Assembly: GCA_900763995.1 (NCBI GenBank)
Contig: CAAFMK010000146.1
Span: forward strand, 1-15,615
Direction: 5' to 3'
Source: an uncultured Oscillospiraceae bacterium
Lineage (GTDB): Bacteria; Bacillota; Clostridia; Oscillospirales; Oscillospiraceae
Length of the DNA stretch: 15,615 nucleotides
In this document: piece by piece, positions 1 to 6,001 of the stretch
Numbering within the stretch: position 1 is the first letter of the stretch
Layout of the letters: every line of letters begins with the position of its first letter
The notes under the pieces: model-generated
What the model was told of the DNA's origin: nothing
Database searches by the model: none
What the model saw: only the letters and a program-made list of their open reading frames with translations
Position numbers and translations under genes: made by a program

Positions 1-32
1 GACTGGAGTTCAGACGTCTGCTCTTCCGCTCT
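1..32. other. Sequencing adapter remnant at contig edge
   Basis: These 32 bases match the Illumina TruSeq read-2 adapter, recalled from memory, at every position except 18 (c instead of G) and 29 (c instead of A). They sit exactly at the left end of the window, as expected when an assembler keeps untrimmed adapter at a contig terminus. They should be masked, and no biological feature should be called across them. The true genomic sequence probably begins near position 33. Confidence 0.93.
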
Positions 33-44
33 CCAACTATCCCT

Positions 45-76
45 CCTTCCGAACCCTTCGGCCGGAAGGACTTTTT
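45..76 (+). terminator. Rho-independent terminator of an unseen upstream gene
   Basis: A perfect 7-bp stem, CCTTCCG (45-51) with CGGAAGG (63-69), encloses an 11-nt loop and is followed two bases later by five T residues (72-76). The T-run lies on the rightward side, so it terminates a rightward transcript coming from left of the window. The leftward ferredoxin gene runs into the same hairpin but has no U-run on its own strand. In many Firmicutes rpoC lies just upstream of ybxF-rpsL, so rpoC is one possible owner, but nothing here proves it. Confidence 0.7.
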
Positions 77-90
77 CGACAGCCTGTTTC

Positions 91-279
91 TTACTCCTGA
101 TTGATTTCAATGGCGCTGACTGGGCAGCTCTCTGCGGCCTCCTGGATCTGGGCCTCCTGCTCAGGATAGATCTCATCCCGGGCGGCGGCAACCCCTTCAT
201 CCGTCATGGTAAAGACACCGGAGCAGATACCAGTGCACAGGCCGCAGCCAATACAATTTCCATTTACATGAACTGTCAT
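91..279 (-). CDS. Small monocluster-type 4Fe-4S ferredoxin
   Basis: A 62-residue cytoplasmic electron carrier. The cluster-binding pattern is C9-x2-C12-x2-C15 near the N-terminus, with a distant C52 followed by Pro, which is the arrangement of single [4Fe-4S] ferredoxins. An extra C19 sits three residues after C15, where two-cluster ferredoxins have their fourth ligand; it may be a relic or form a disulfide. The rest is acidic, as usual for ferredoxins. The ATG is preceded by a strong GGGAGG Shine-Dalgarno (plus-strand 285-293). The gene is transcribed away from ybxF, so the two diverge across 300-590. I cannot name its redox partner. The sequence is complete and looks functional. Confidence 0.93.
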   Translation of the reverse strand: MTVHVNGNCIGCGLCTGICSGVFTMTDEGVAAARDEIYPEQEAQIQEAAESCPVSAIEINQE

Positions 280-424
280 ATAAGTTCCTCCCTATTACAG
301 TATTGTCATAATATGCCCATATAGTAGTCACTTTATCCACACTTTGGGTGAAACGCAGTCGAGCCCACTGCCAGGTAGGATATAGAACATAAGCACCTGT
401 CCCTCAAGACGGTGACTGTCGGCT

Positions 425-456
425 TTGGCAAAAAGAGGTAAGATTTTTGTTATAAT
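425..456 (+). promoter_or_regulatory. Candidate upstream promoter (P1) of the str cluster
   Basis: An extended -10 element, TGTTATAAT (448-456), lies 134 bases upstream of ybxF. The best -35 is TTGGCA (425-430) with a long 20-nt spacer, so activity would depend on the extended -10. The 14 bases from its -10 (451-464) recur with one mismatch at P2 (505-518), 54 bp downstream. Confidence 0.45.
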
Positions 457-481
457 TCAAAATTTTCAGGAGAAATGTATC

Positions 482-510
482 TTGACTGGGGAGAGATAAG
501 GTGCTATAAT
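482..510 (+). promoter_or_regulatory. Strong sigma-A promoter (P2) of ybxF-rpsL-rpsG-fusA
   Basis: TTGACT (482-487), a 17-nt spacer and TATAAT (505-510), with an added TG extended -10 at 502-503. This is close to consensus. Transcription would start near 517, giving a leader of about 70 nt before ybxF. Bases 280-424, between ferredoxin and this region, hold no gene I can support and no convincing promoter for the ferredoxin. Confidence 0.8.
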
Positions 511-589
511 TCCAAATTACGGTGGTAGGGGCAGTGTGCCCTTTTACCCGATGAAAACCCCCGCTATTAGGGGAGAGGAGGGCACCGAT

Positions 590-832
590 ATGATTCAAGA
601 GTTGAATACCCCCAACAGAGTGGTGGGGGCCAAGCAGGTGCGCCGGGCTTTGAAGGATCAGCGTGTGGCTCGGCTCTATATGGCAATGGATGCCGATCCC
701 CGGCTTTTGCAGCCCCTTGTGCAGGCTGCGGTCAACCAGCGGGTGCCTGTGGAGCAGGTGGCCAGCATGAAGGAGCTGGGGACGACCTGCGGGATCGCAG
801 TGGGCAGCGCAATCGCTGCTTTGCTGAAATAA
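590..832 (+). CDS. ybxF: L7Ae/L30e-family kink-turn RNA-binding protein (YbxF-like)
   Basis: An 80-residue protein of the L7Ae/L30e/Gadd45 family. It shows the family's N-terminal pattern of a glycine-lysine-glutamine turn and basic helix (GAKQVRRALK, residues 13-22), then an acidic 'MAMDADP' strand and turn, and a C-terminal LGTTCGIAVGSA segment that forms the RNA-contacting loop in relatives. B. subtilis YbxF binds kink-turn RNA and lies in the same place, directly before rpsL. The start at 590 is chosen because AGGAGG (576-581) sits 8 nt upstream. An in-frame ATG at 536 would add 18 residues that lack family similarity and has no Shine-Dalgarno. It is the first gene after promoters P1/P2. 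Its exact job in the cell is not firmly known. Confidence 0.92.
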   Translation: MIQELNTPNRVVGAKQVRRALKDQRVARLYMAMDADPRLLQPLVQAAVNQRVPVEQVASMKELGTTCGIAVGSAIAALLK

Positions 833-942
833 ATCCACCAAATTTTTCTGATTTTAGCAGAATTCGGAATAAAATTTCTGAATCTTGTTAAAATATATTA
901 CGCTCTACAAGGAGCAGAAATCGAGAAAGGAGGAAAATATCA

Positions 943-1365
943 ATGCCTACTTTTAACCAGTTGGTACGCAAGGGCCGCACTCAGGTCGCCTACAAGTCTA
1001 ATTCTCCTGCCCTTCAGCGTGGTCTGAACACTCTGAAGAACAAGAGCACTGATCTGCCCTCTCCCCAGAAGAGAGGTGTGTGCACTGCGGTGCGTACTTC
1101 CACCCCTAAGAAGCCTAACTCCGCTCTTCGTAAGATCGCTCGTGTTAAGCTGACAAACGGCATGGAAGTTACCGCCTATATCCCCGGCGTTGGTCACAAC
1201 CTGCAGGAGCACTCCGTGGTCGTGATCCGCGGTGGCCGTGTAAAGGACCTTCCCGGTGTGCGTTACCACATCATCCGTGGCGCTCTGGATGCTCAGGGTG
1301 TCAATGGCCGTATGCAGGCCCGTTCCAAGTACGGTGCCAAGCGTCCCAAGGCCGGTAAGAAATAA
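943..1365 (+). CDS. rpsL: Small ribosomal subunit protein uS12
   Basis: S12 of the 30S decoding centre, 140 residues. All hallmarks are present: NQLVRKGR near the N-terminus, PQKRGVC (41-47), TPKKPNSALRK (54-64), GHNLQEHS (84-91) and GGRVKDLPGVRYH (97-109). It carries the roughly 14-residue insertion before PQKRGVC that is typical of Gram-positive S12. K56 and K101 correspond to the two lysines most often altered in streptomycin-resistant strains (K43 and K88 with Met counted), and both are wild type. AAAGGAGG (926-933) lies 9 nt before the ATG. A 110-nt AT-rich gap separates it from ybxF; I see only a poor -10 there, so it is probably co-transcribed with ybxF. Confidence 0.99.
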   Translation: MPTFNQLVRKGRTQVAYKSNSPALQRGLNTLKNKSTDLPSPQKRGVCTAVRTSTPKKPNSALRKIARVKLTNGMEVTAYIPGVGHNLQEHSVVVIRGGRVKDLPGVRYHIIRGALDAQGVNGRMQARSKYGAKRPKAGKK

Positions 1366-1411
1366 TTTCATCCTTGGAATTATTTCCATTTGAATTGCAT
1401 TGTGCGTTTGC

Positions 1412-1431
1412 GCAAGGCAGATCCGCCTTGC
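1412..1431 (+). promoter_or_regulatory. Intergenic hairpin between rpsL and rpsG
   Basis: GCAAGGC (1412-1418) pairs perfectly with GCCTTGC (1425-1431) around a 6-nt loop. No T-run follows, so it is not a standard terminator. It lies in an unusually long 172-nt rpsL-rpsG gap. In E. coli, S7 represses its own translation by binding the rpsL-rpsG spacer, so a regulatory or RNA-processing role is possible here, but I see no sequence that proves S7 binding. Confidence 0.45.
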
Positions 1432-1480
1432 CGAGCGTTTACCTATATATATGGGCAGACCTCGGACAGGCATTACACGG

Positions 1481-1492
1481 AACAAATTTGTT
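1481..1492. repeat. 12-bp perfect palindrome in the rpsL-rpsG spacer
   Basis: AACAAATTTGTT reads the same on both strands, with no loop. It lies 45 bases before the rpsG start codon. It could be a DNA-binding half-site pair or chance in an AT-rich spacer. Confidence 0.35.
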
Positions 1493-1537
1493 TCGAGTAC
1501 CTATGATTTCTAATTTTATAAGAAGGAGGGAAGCAAA

Positions 1538-2008
1538 GTGCCCAGAAGAGGAAATGTACCCAAGCGGGAGGTTCTGCCCGATCCGCTTTACAACTCCGTA
1601 CTGGTTACCAAGCTCACCAACAGCATCATGCTGGATGGTAAGAAGGGCGTGGCACAGAAGGTTGTCTACGGTGCCTTTGACATCATTAAGGAAAAGACTG
1701 AGAAAGACCCCATGGAGGTCTATGCTCAGGCTCTGGAGAATATCATGCCCTCCCTGGAGGTCAAGGCCCGCCGTGTGGGCGGCGCTACCTACCAGGTGCC
1801 CATCGAGGTTCGTCCTGAGCGCCGTCAGACCCTGGGTCTGCGCTGGCTGTCCGCTTATTCCCGCGCCCGTGGCGAGAAGACCATGAAAGAGCGCCTTGCC
1901 GGCGAGATCATGGACGCCGCCAACAACACCGGCGCTGCTGTGAAGAAGCGTGAGGATACCCACAAGATGGCCGAGTCCAACAAGGCATTCGCCCACTACC
2001 GCTGGTAA
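1538..2008 (+). CDS. rpsG: Small ribosomal subunit protein uS7
   Basis: S7, the primary 16S rRNA-binding protein that nucleates the 30S head, 156 residues and thus the usual length. It begins PRRGNVPKRE, keeps the central VGGATYQVPIEVRPERR block (79-95) that lines the mRNA exit channel, and ends in the typical AHYRW. The start codon is GTG (1538-1540), set by AAGGAGGG (1523-1530) seven bases upstream; no in-frame ATG gives a better N-terminus. Eighteen bases separate it from fusA, so the two are in one operon. Confidence 0.98.
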   Translation: MPRRGNVPKREVLPDPLYNSVLVTKLTNSIMLDGKKGVAQKVVYGAFDIIKEKTEKDPMEVYAQALENIMPSLEVKARRVGGATYQVPIEVRPERRQTLGLRWLSAYSRARGEKTMKERLAGEIMDAANNTGAAVKKREDTHKMAESNKAFAHYRW

Positions 2009-2026
2009 TCCAAAAGGAGACGAAGT

Positions 2027-4132
2027 ATGTCAAGAAAAGTTTCTTTGGAGAATACTCGTAATATTGGTATCATGGCCCACATCGATGCGGGTAAGACCAC
2101 CACTACCGAACGTATTCTCTACTACACCGGCGTCAACTACAAGATCGGCGAGACCCACGAGGGTACCGCTACCATGGACTGGATGGCTCAGGAGCAGGAG
2201 CGTGGTATCACCATCACCTCCGCTGCTACCACCTGCTACTGGCAGGGCACTAAGAGCCAGTTCCCCCAGACCCGTATCAACATCATTGACACCCCGGGTC
2301 ACGTGGACTTCACTGTTGAGGTGGAGCGCTCCCTGCGCGTTCTGGACGGCTCTGTGACCGTCATGTGCGCCAAGGGCGGCGTGGAGCCCCAGTCTGAGAC
2401 CGTTTGGCGTCAGGCTGACCACTACAAAGTTCCCCGCATGATCTATGTCAACAAGATGGACATCATGGGCGCTGATTTTTATCACGTGCTGGACATGATC
2501 TATGACCGTCTGAAGTGTAACGCAGTGCCCATTCAGCTCCCCATCGGTAAGGAGGAGACCTTCAAGGGTATCATCGACCTGGTGAGCATGAATGCGGATG
2601 TCTACTACGACGAGACCGGCAAGGATATGCGTGTGGAGGAGATCCCCGAGGATATGCTGGAGCTGGCTCAGGAGTACCGCACCAAGCTGCTGGACGCCTG
2701 TGCCGACATCGACGAGGAGATCATGGAGATGGTGCTGGAGGAGCAGGAAGTCCCTGAGGACATGATCCGCCGTGCCATCCGCAAGGGCACCATCGACAAC
2801 CTGATGATTCCCGTGGTCTGCGGCACCTCTTACAAGAATAAGGGTGTGCAGAAGCTGCTGGATGCCATCGTGGACTATATGCCCTCTCCCGTTGACATCC
2901 CTGCCATTCAGGGTGTCAACCCCGACACCGATGAGGAGGACGAGCGTCCCGCCGATGACAACGCCCCCTTCTCTGCTCTGGCCTTTAAGATCGCCACCGA
3001 CCCCTATGTGGGCCGTCTGTCCTTTGTGCGTGTGTACTCCGGTGTCCTGAACACTGGTACTTCCGTGCTCAACAGCACCAAGAAGCAGAAGGAGCGCATT
3101 GGCCGTATCCTTCAGATGCACGCCAATCACCGTGAGGATATTGAGTGCTGCTACTCCGGCGACATCGCCGCTGTGATCGGCCTGAAGAACTCCACCACCG
3201 GTGATACCCTGTGTGACGAGAAGCACCCCATCATCCTTGAGTCCATGGAGTTCCCTGAGCCCGTTATCCGCGTGGCCATCGAGCCCAAGACCAAGGCTGG
3301 TCAGGAGAAGATGGGTCTGGCCCTGATGAAGCTGGCCGAGGAGGACCCCACCTTTAAGACCTACACCGATGAGGAGACTGGTCAGACCATCATTGCTGGT
3401 ATGGGTGAGCTCCATCTGGAGATCATCGTTGACCGTCTGCTGCGTGAGTATAAGGTCGAGGCCAATGTGGGCGCACCTCAGGTCGCCTATAAGGAGACCA
3501 TCAAGCAGTCTGTGGAGCAGGATACCAAGTATGCCCGTCAGTCTGGCGGTAAGGGCCAGTACGGCCATGTCCGCATCACTGTGGAGCCCAACGAGTCCGG
3601 CAAGGGCTATGAGTTCCTCAATGAGATCACCGGCGGTGTCATCCCCAAGGAGTATATCCCTGCTGTTGACGCTGGTATCCAGGGTGCTATGCAGGCCGGT
3701 GTTCTGGCTGGCTACCCCGTTGTGGATGTCAAGGTCCATCTGACCTTCGGTTCCTACCATGAGGTTGACTCCTCTGAGATGGCATTTAAGATTGCCGGCT
3801 CCATGGCCTTCAAGGAGGCCTGCCGCAAGGCAACTCCCATCCTGCTGGAGCCTATCATGAAGGTTTCCGTCATTGTTCCTGACGACTACCTGGGCAATGT
3901 CATCGGCGACCTGAACAGCCGCCGTGGCCAGATCCAGGGTCAGGAGAGCCGTCCTGGTGCAACTCAGATCGATGCTCTGGTGCCTCTGGCCAACATGTTT
4001 GGCTATGCTACTGACCTGCGCTCCAGCACACAGGGCCGCGGCCAGTATTCCATGGAGCCCCACAGCTATGTGGAGATCCCCAGAAGCATCGCCGATAAGA
4101 TCATCGCTGAGCGCGGCCGCAGTCAGGATTGA
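2027..4132 (+). CDS. fusA: Elongation factor G
   Basis: The ribosomal translocase GTPase, 701 residues, complete. The GTP-binding motifs are in order: P-loop AHIDAGKT (17-24), RGITIT (59-64) of switch I, DTPGH (88-92) of switch II and NKMD (142-145). Domain IV carries the QSGGKGQYGHV block starting near residue 505 and the tip histidine H578, equivalent to E. coli H583. Fusion with another domain or truncation is not seen. AAGGAG lies about 10 nt before the ATG. Codons such as CGT, GGT, GCT and ATC dominate, as expected for a very highly expressed gene. It is a housekeeping EF-G rather than a tetracycline-resistance relative: it follows rpsL-rpsG directly and keeps the canonical motifs. Confidence 0.99.
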   Translation: MSRKVSLENTRNIGIMAHIDAGKTTTTERILYYTGVNYKIGETHEGTATMDWMAQEQERGITITSAATTCYWQGTKSQFPQTRINIIDTPGHVDFTVEVERSLRVLDGSVTVMCAKGGVEPQSETVWRQADHYKVPRMIYVNKMDIMGADFYHVLDMIYDRLKCNAVPIQLPIGKEETFKGIIDLVSMNADVYYDETGKDMRVEEIPEDMLELAQEYRTKLLDACADIDEEIMEMVLEEQEVPEDMIRRAIRKGTIDNLMIPVVCGTSYKNKGVQKLLDAIVDYMPSPVDIPAIQGVNPDTDEEDERPADDNAPFSALAFKIATDPYVGRLSFVRVYSGVLNTGTSVLNSTKKQKERIGRILQMHANHREDIECCYSGDIAAVIGLKNSTTGDTLCDEKHPIILESMEFPEPVIRVAIEPKTKAGQEKMGLALMKLAEEDPTFKTYTDEETGQTIIAGMGELHLEIIVDRLLREYKVEANVGAPQVAYKETIKQSVEQDTKYARQSGGKGQYGHVRITVEPNESGKGYEFLNEITGGVIPKEYIPAVDAGIQGAMQAGVLAGYPVVDVKVHLTFGSYHEVDSSEMAFKIAGSMAFKEACRKATPILLEPIMKVSVIVPDDYLGNVIGDLNSRRGQIQGQESRPGATQIDALVPLANMFGYATDLRSSTQGRGQYSMEPHSYVEIPRSIADKIIAERGRSQD

Positions 4133-4161
4133 TCTTCTGGATCGCCAGTTGAAAAATAGGG

Positions 4162-4190
4162 TTGCATTTATGTCTGAAATAGGATAAAAT
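4162..4190 (+). promoter_or_regulatory. Candidate internal promoter for tuf
   Basis: TTGCAT (4162-4167), a 17-nt spacer and TAAAAT (4185-4190) lie in the 125-nt fusA-tuf gap. The match to a sigma-A promoter is good, and an extra promoter for tuf would fit the need for more EF-Tu than EF-G. No terminator separates fusA from tuf, so read-through from P2 is also expected. Confidence 0.55.
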
Positions 4191-4257
4191 ACCCTTGATA
4201 TGTTGCTGACCCTATGTTTTTGTGCACCTATAACTGTAATATAAGGAGGAAATTCCA

Positions 4258-5460
4258 ATGGCTAAGGCAAAATTTGAACGCACTAAGCCCCATGTTAACA
4301 TCGGCACCATCGGTCACGTCGACCACGGCAAGACCACTTTGACCGCCGCTATCACCAAGTATCTGTCCATGAAGGGCCAGGCTCAGTACGAGGATTATTC
4401 CAGCATCGATAAGGCTCCCGAGGAGCGCGAGCGTGGTATCACCATCAACACCGCTCACGTGGAGTACGAGACTGATGCTCGTCACTATGCCCACGTTGAC
4501 TGCCCGGGCCACGCCGACTATATCAAGAACATGATCACCGGCGCTGCTCAGATGGACGGTGCTATCTTGGTTATCGCTGCTACCGATGGCCCCATGGCTC
4601 AGACCAAGGAGCACATCCTGCTGGCCCGTCAGGTTGGCGTGCCCGCCATCGTCGTGTTCCTGAACAAGGCCGACCTGGTTGACGACGCTGAGCTGCTGGA
4701 GCTGGTTGAGATGGAGGTTCGTGAGACCCTGTCCTTCTACGAGTTCCCCGGCGACGACATCCCCATCATCAAAGGTTCCGCTCTGCTGGCTCTGACCAAC
4801 GAGTCCGGCAATCCCGATGATGCTGACTTCGCCTGCATCAAGGAGCTGATGGATGCTGTTGACAGCTATATCCCCACTCCTGACCGTAAGGCCGACATGC
4901 CCTTCCTGATGCCCGTTGAGGACGTGTTCACCATCTCTGGCCGTGGTACTGTTGCTACCGGCCGTGTTGAGCGTGGCCAGTTGAAGGCCGGCGAGACCGT
5001 CGAGATTGTTGGTCTGTCCGAGGAGAAGAAGAGCACCGTCGTTACCTCCATGGAGATGTTCCGCAAGACTCTGGACTTCATCGAGGCTGGTGATAACGCT
5101 GGCTGTCTGCTGCGTGGCATTGCCAAGACCGACATCGAGCGTGGCCAGGTTCTGTGTAAGCCCGGCTCCATCCACCCCCACACCAAGTTCAAGGGCCAGG
5201 TTTATGTCTTGAGCAAGGACGAGGGCGGTCGTCACACCCCCTTCTTCAACAACTATCGTCCTCAGTTCTACTTCCGTACCACCGATGTTACCGGCATCAT
5301 CAGCCTGCCCGAGGGCACTGAGATGTGCATGCCCGGCGACAACGTCGACATGGATGTTGAGCTGATTACCCCCATCGCTATCGAGAAGGGTCTGCGTTTC
5401 GCTATCCGTGAGGGTGGCCGTACCGTAGGTTCCGGCGTTGTTATCGAGATCAACGAGTAA
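4258..5460 (+). CDS. tuf: Elongation factor Tu
   Basis: The GTPase that delivers aminoacyl-tRNA to the ribosome, 400 residues, full length. Motifs: GHVDHGKT (19-26), RGITIN (59-64), DCPGH (81-85), NKAD (136-139) and SAL (174-176). The beta-barrel domains II and III follow and include the RGTVATGRVERG block that contacts aminoacyl-tRNA. The C-terminus RTVGSGVV is the common Gram-positive form. AAGGAGG lies a few bases before the ATG. It is the last gene of the translation block and is followed 25 nt later by a strong terminator. Only one tuf is in this window; whether a second copy exists elsewhere cannot be told. Confidence 0.99.
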   Translation: MAKAKFERTKPHVNIGTIGHVDHGKTTLTAAITKYLSMKGQAQYEDYSSIDKAPEERERGITINTAHVEYETDARHYAHVDCPGHADYIKNMITGAAQMDGAILVIAATDGPMAQTKEHILLARQVGVPAIVVFLNKADLVDDAELLELVEMEVRETLSFYEFPGDDIPIIKGSALLALTNESGNPDDADFACIKELMDAVDSYIPTPDRKADMPFLMPVEDVFTISGRGTVATGRVERGQLKAGETVEIVGLSEEKKSTVVTSMEMFRKTLDFIEAGDNAGCLLRGIAKTDIERGQVLCKPGSIHPHTKFKGQVYVLSKDEGGRHTPFFNNYRPQFYFRTTDVTGIISLPEGTEMCMPGDNVDMDVELITPIAIEKGLRFAIREGGRTVGSGVVIEINE

Positions 5461-5485
5461 TTCGTTTACAAGATAGCTCTATCAA

Positions 5486-5517
5486 GGGCAGACTTCTTCG
5501 GAAGTCCGCCCTTTTTT
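5486..5517 (+). terminator. UUCG-loop rho-independent terminator after tuf
   Basis: GGGC-A-GACTTC (5486-5496), the tetraloop TTCG (5497-5500), then GAAGTC-C-GCCC (5501-5511) form an 11-position stem with one A/C mismatch, followed by six T residues (5512-5517). It ends the ybxF-to-tuf transcription unit. Confidence 0.95.
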
Positions 5518-5586
5518 CATCAAAACGTCCTGTTTATATTGCGGATCTGTTTTGTGTCCGCTAGAAAAAAGATTTCTAAAAAATAC

Positions 5587-5615
5587 TTGACAGACACAGA
5601 GGTGGTGGATATAAT
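5587..5615 (+). promoter_or_regulatory. Consensus sigma-A promoter of the trp transport operon
   Basis: TTGACA (5587-5592), exactly 17 nt, then TATAAT (5610-5615): a perfect match to the consensus in both boxes. The A/T-rich stretch just upstream (5562-5584), which includes the inverted repeat TAGAAA-5nt-TTTCTA (5562-5578), may act as an UP element. Start of transcription is expected near 5622. Such strength is reasonable because the T-box downstream, not the promoter, would limit expression. Confidence 0.92.
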
Positions 5616-5621
5616 AAGTCC

Positions 5622-5903
5622 AACAATCAAACATCATTTGAAACCTGTGAGAAAGAAGAGTAGCTGATGCAGCGAACCTTAAGAGAGTCCTGGATGGTGA
5701 GATCAGGGCGGGGAGCAGTCAGACGAATGGACTTTTGAGGGCGGCTTGAACGGGAGACTAAGTAGATGCCGACGGGAACCCACCCGTTACCCATTGGGCA
5801 CGCGTGATGGCGCGTGAAGCGAGCGGACATATTCAATGTCAATTTGGGTGGTATCGCAGGAGTGCAGCTCTTGTCCCATGTGGGATAGGGGGCTTTTTTT
5901 TTT
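5622..5903 (+). ncRNA. Tryptophan-specific T-box riboswitch leader
   Basis: A tRNA-sensing transcriptional attenuator. Stem I shows the kink-turn strands (GTGAGA near 5647 and TTGAGG near 5735), the AGTA/GAA loop-E element, and the distal AGAGAG/GGTGAGA region. The codon after GAA is TGG at 5728-5730, followed by A, so the specifier reads Trp; the four bases between it and TTGAG match the spacing I recall for B. subtilis glyQS. Stem II-type pairing ACGGG/CCCGT is near 5772-5787. A hairpin CACGCG (5799-5804) with CGCGTG (5811-5816) follows, then GACAT/ATGTC (5826-5840). The T-box is TTTGGGTGGTATCGCAG (5843-5859). Uncharged tRNA-Trp would stabilise the antiterminator, in which GGG 5846-5848 pairs with CCC 5875-5877. 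Downstream genes encode a Trp transporter, which agrees with the specifier. Confidence 0.95.
5866..5903 (+). terminator. T-box regulated intrinsic terminator
   Basis: AGCTCTTGTCCC (5866-5877) pairs with the 13-nt strand 5882-5894 (GGGATAGGGGGCT), with several G-U pairs and one bulged G, across loop ATGT. Ten T residues follow (5894-5903). The 5' strand overlaps the antiterminator partner CCC 5875-5877, so the two structures are mutually exclusive. Confidence 0.92.
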
Positions 5904-6001
5904 ATATACAGGCACTTCCAAGTCAAGGCCGCCGGCAACGGCCCCTCCATCATCCACCCAACAAATAAGGCCCATATGGGCAATATATGGAGGTTATGAT
6001 T

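Noticed and set aside
536..589. Earlier ATG for ybxF at 536
   Set aside because: No Shine-Dalgarno; the added residues do not resemble the L7Ae family, while AGGAGG is ideally spaced for 590.
2030..4258. A 742-codon open frame antisense to fusA, and similar long antisense frames over tuf (4228-5235) and the protease (11371-12957)
   Set aside because: They mirror strongly biased sense codons, have no Shine-Dalgarno or recognisable domains, and lie opposite clearly real genes.
5970..5981. 12-bp palindrome GCCCATATGGGC before trpX as an operator
   Set aside because: Only a single copy beside the RBS, no known repressor site of this form, and the T-box already explains regulation.
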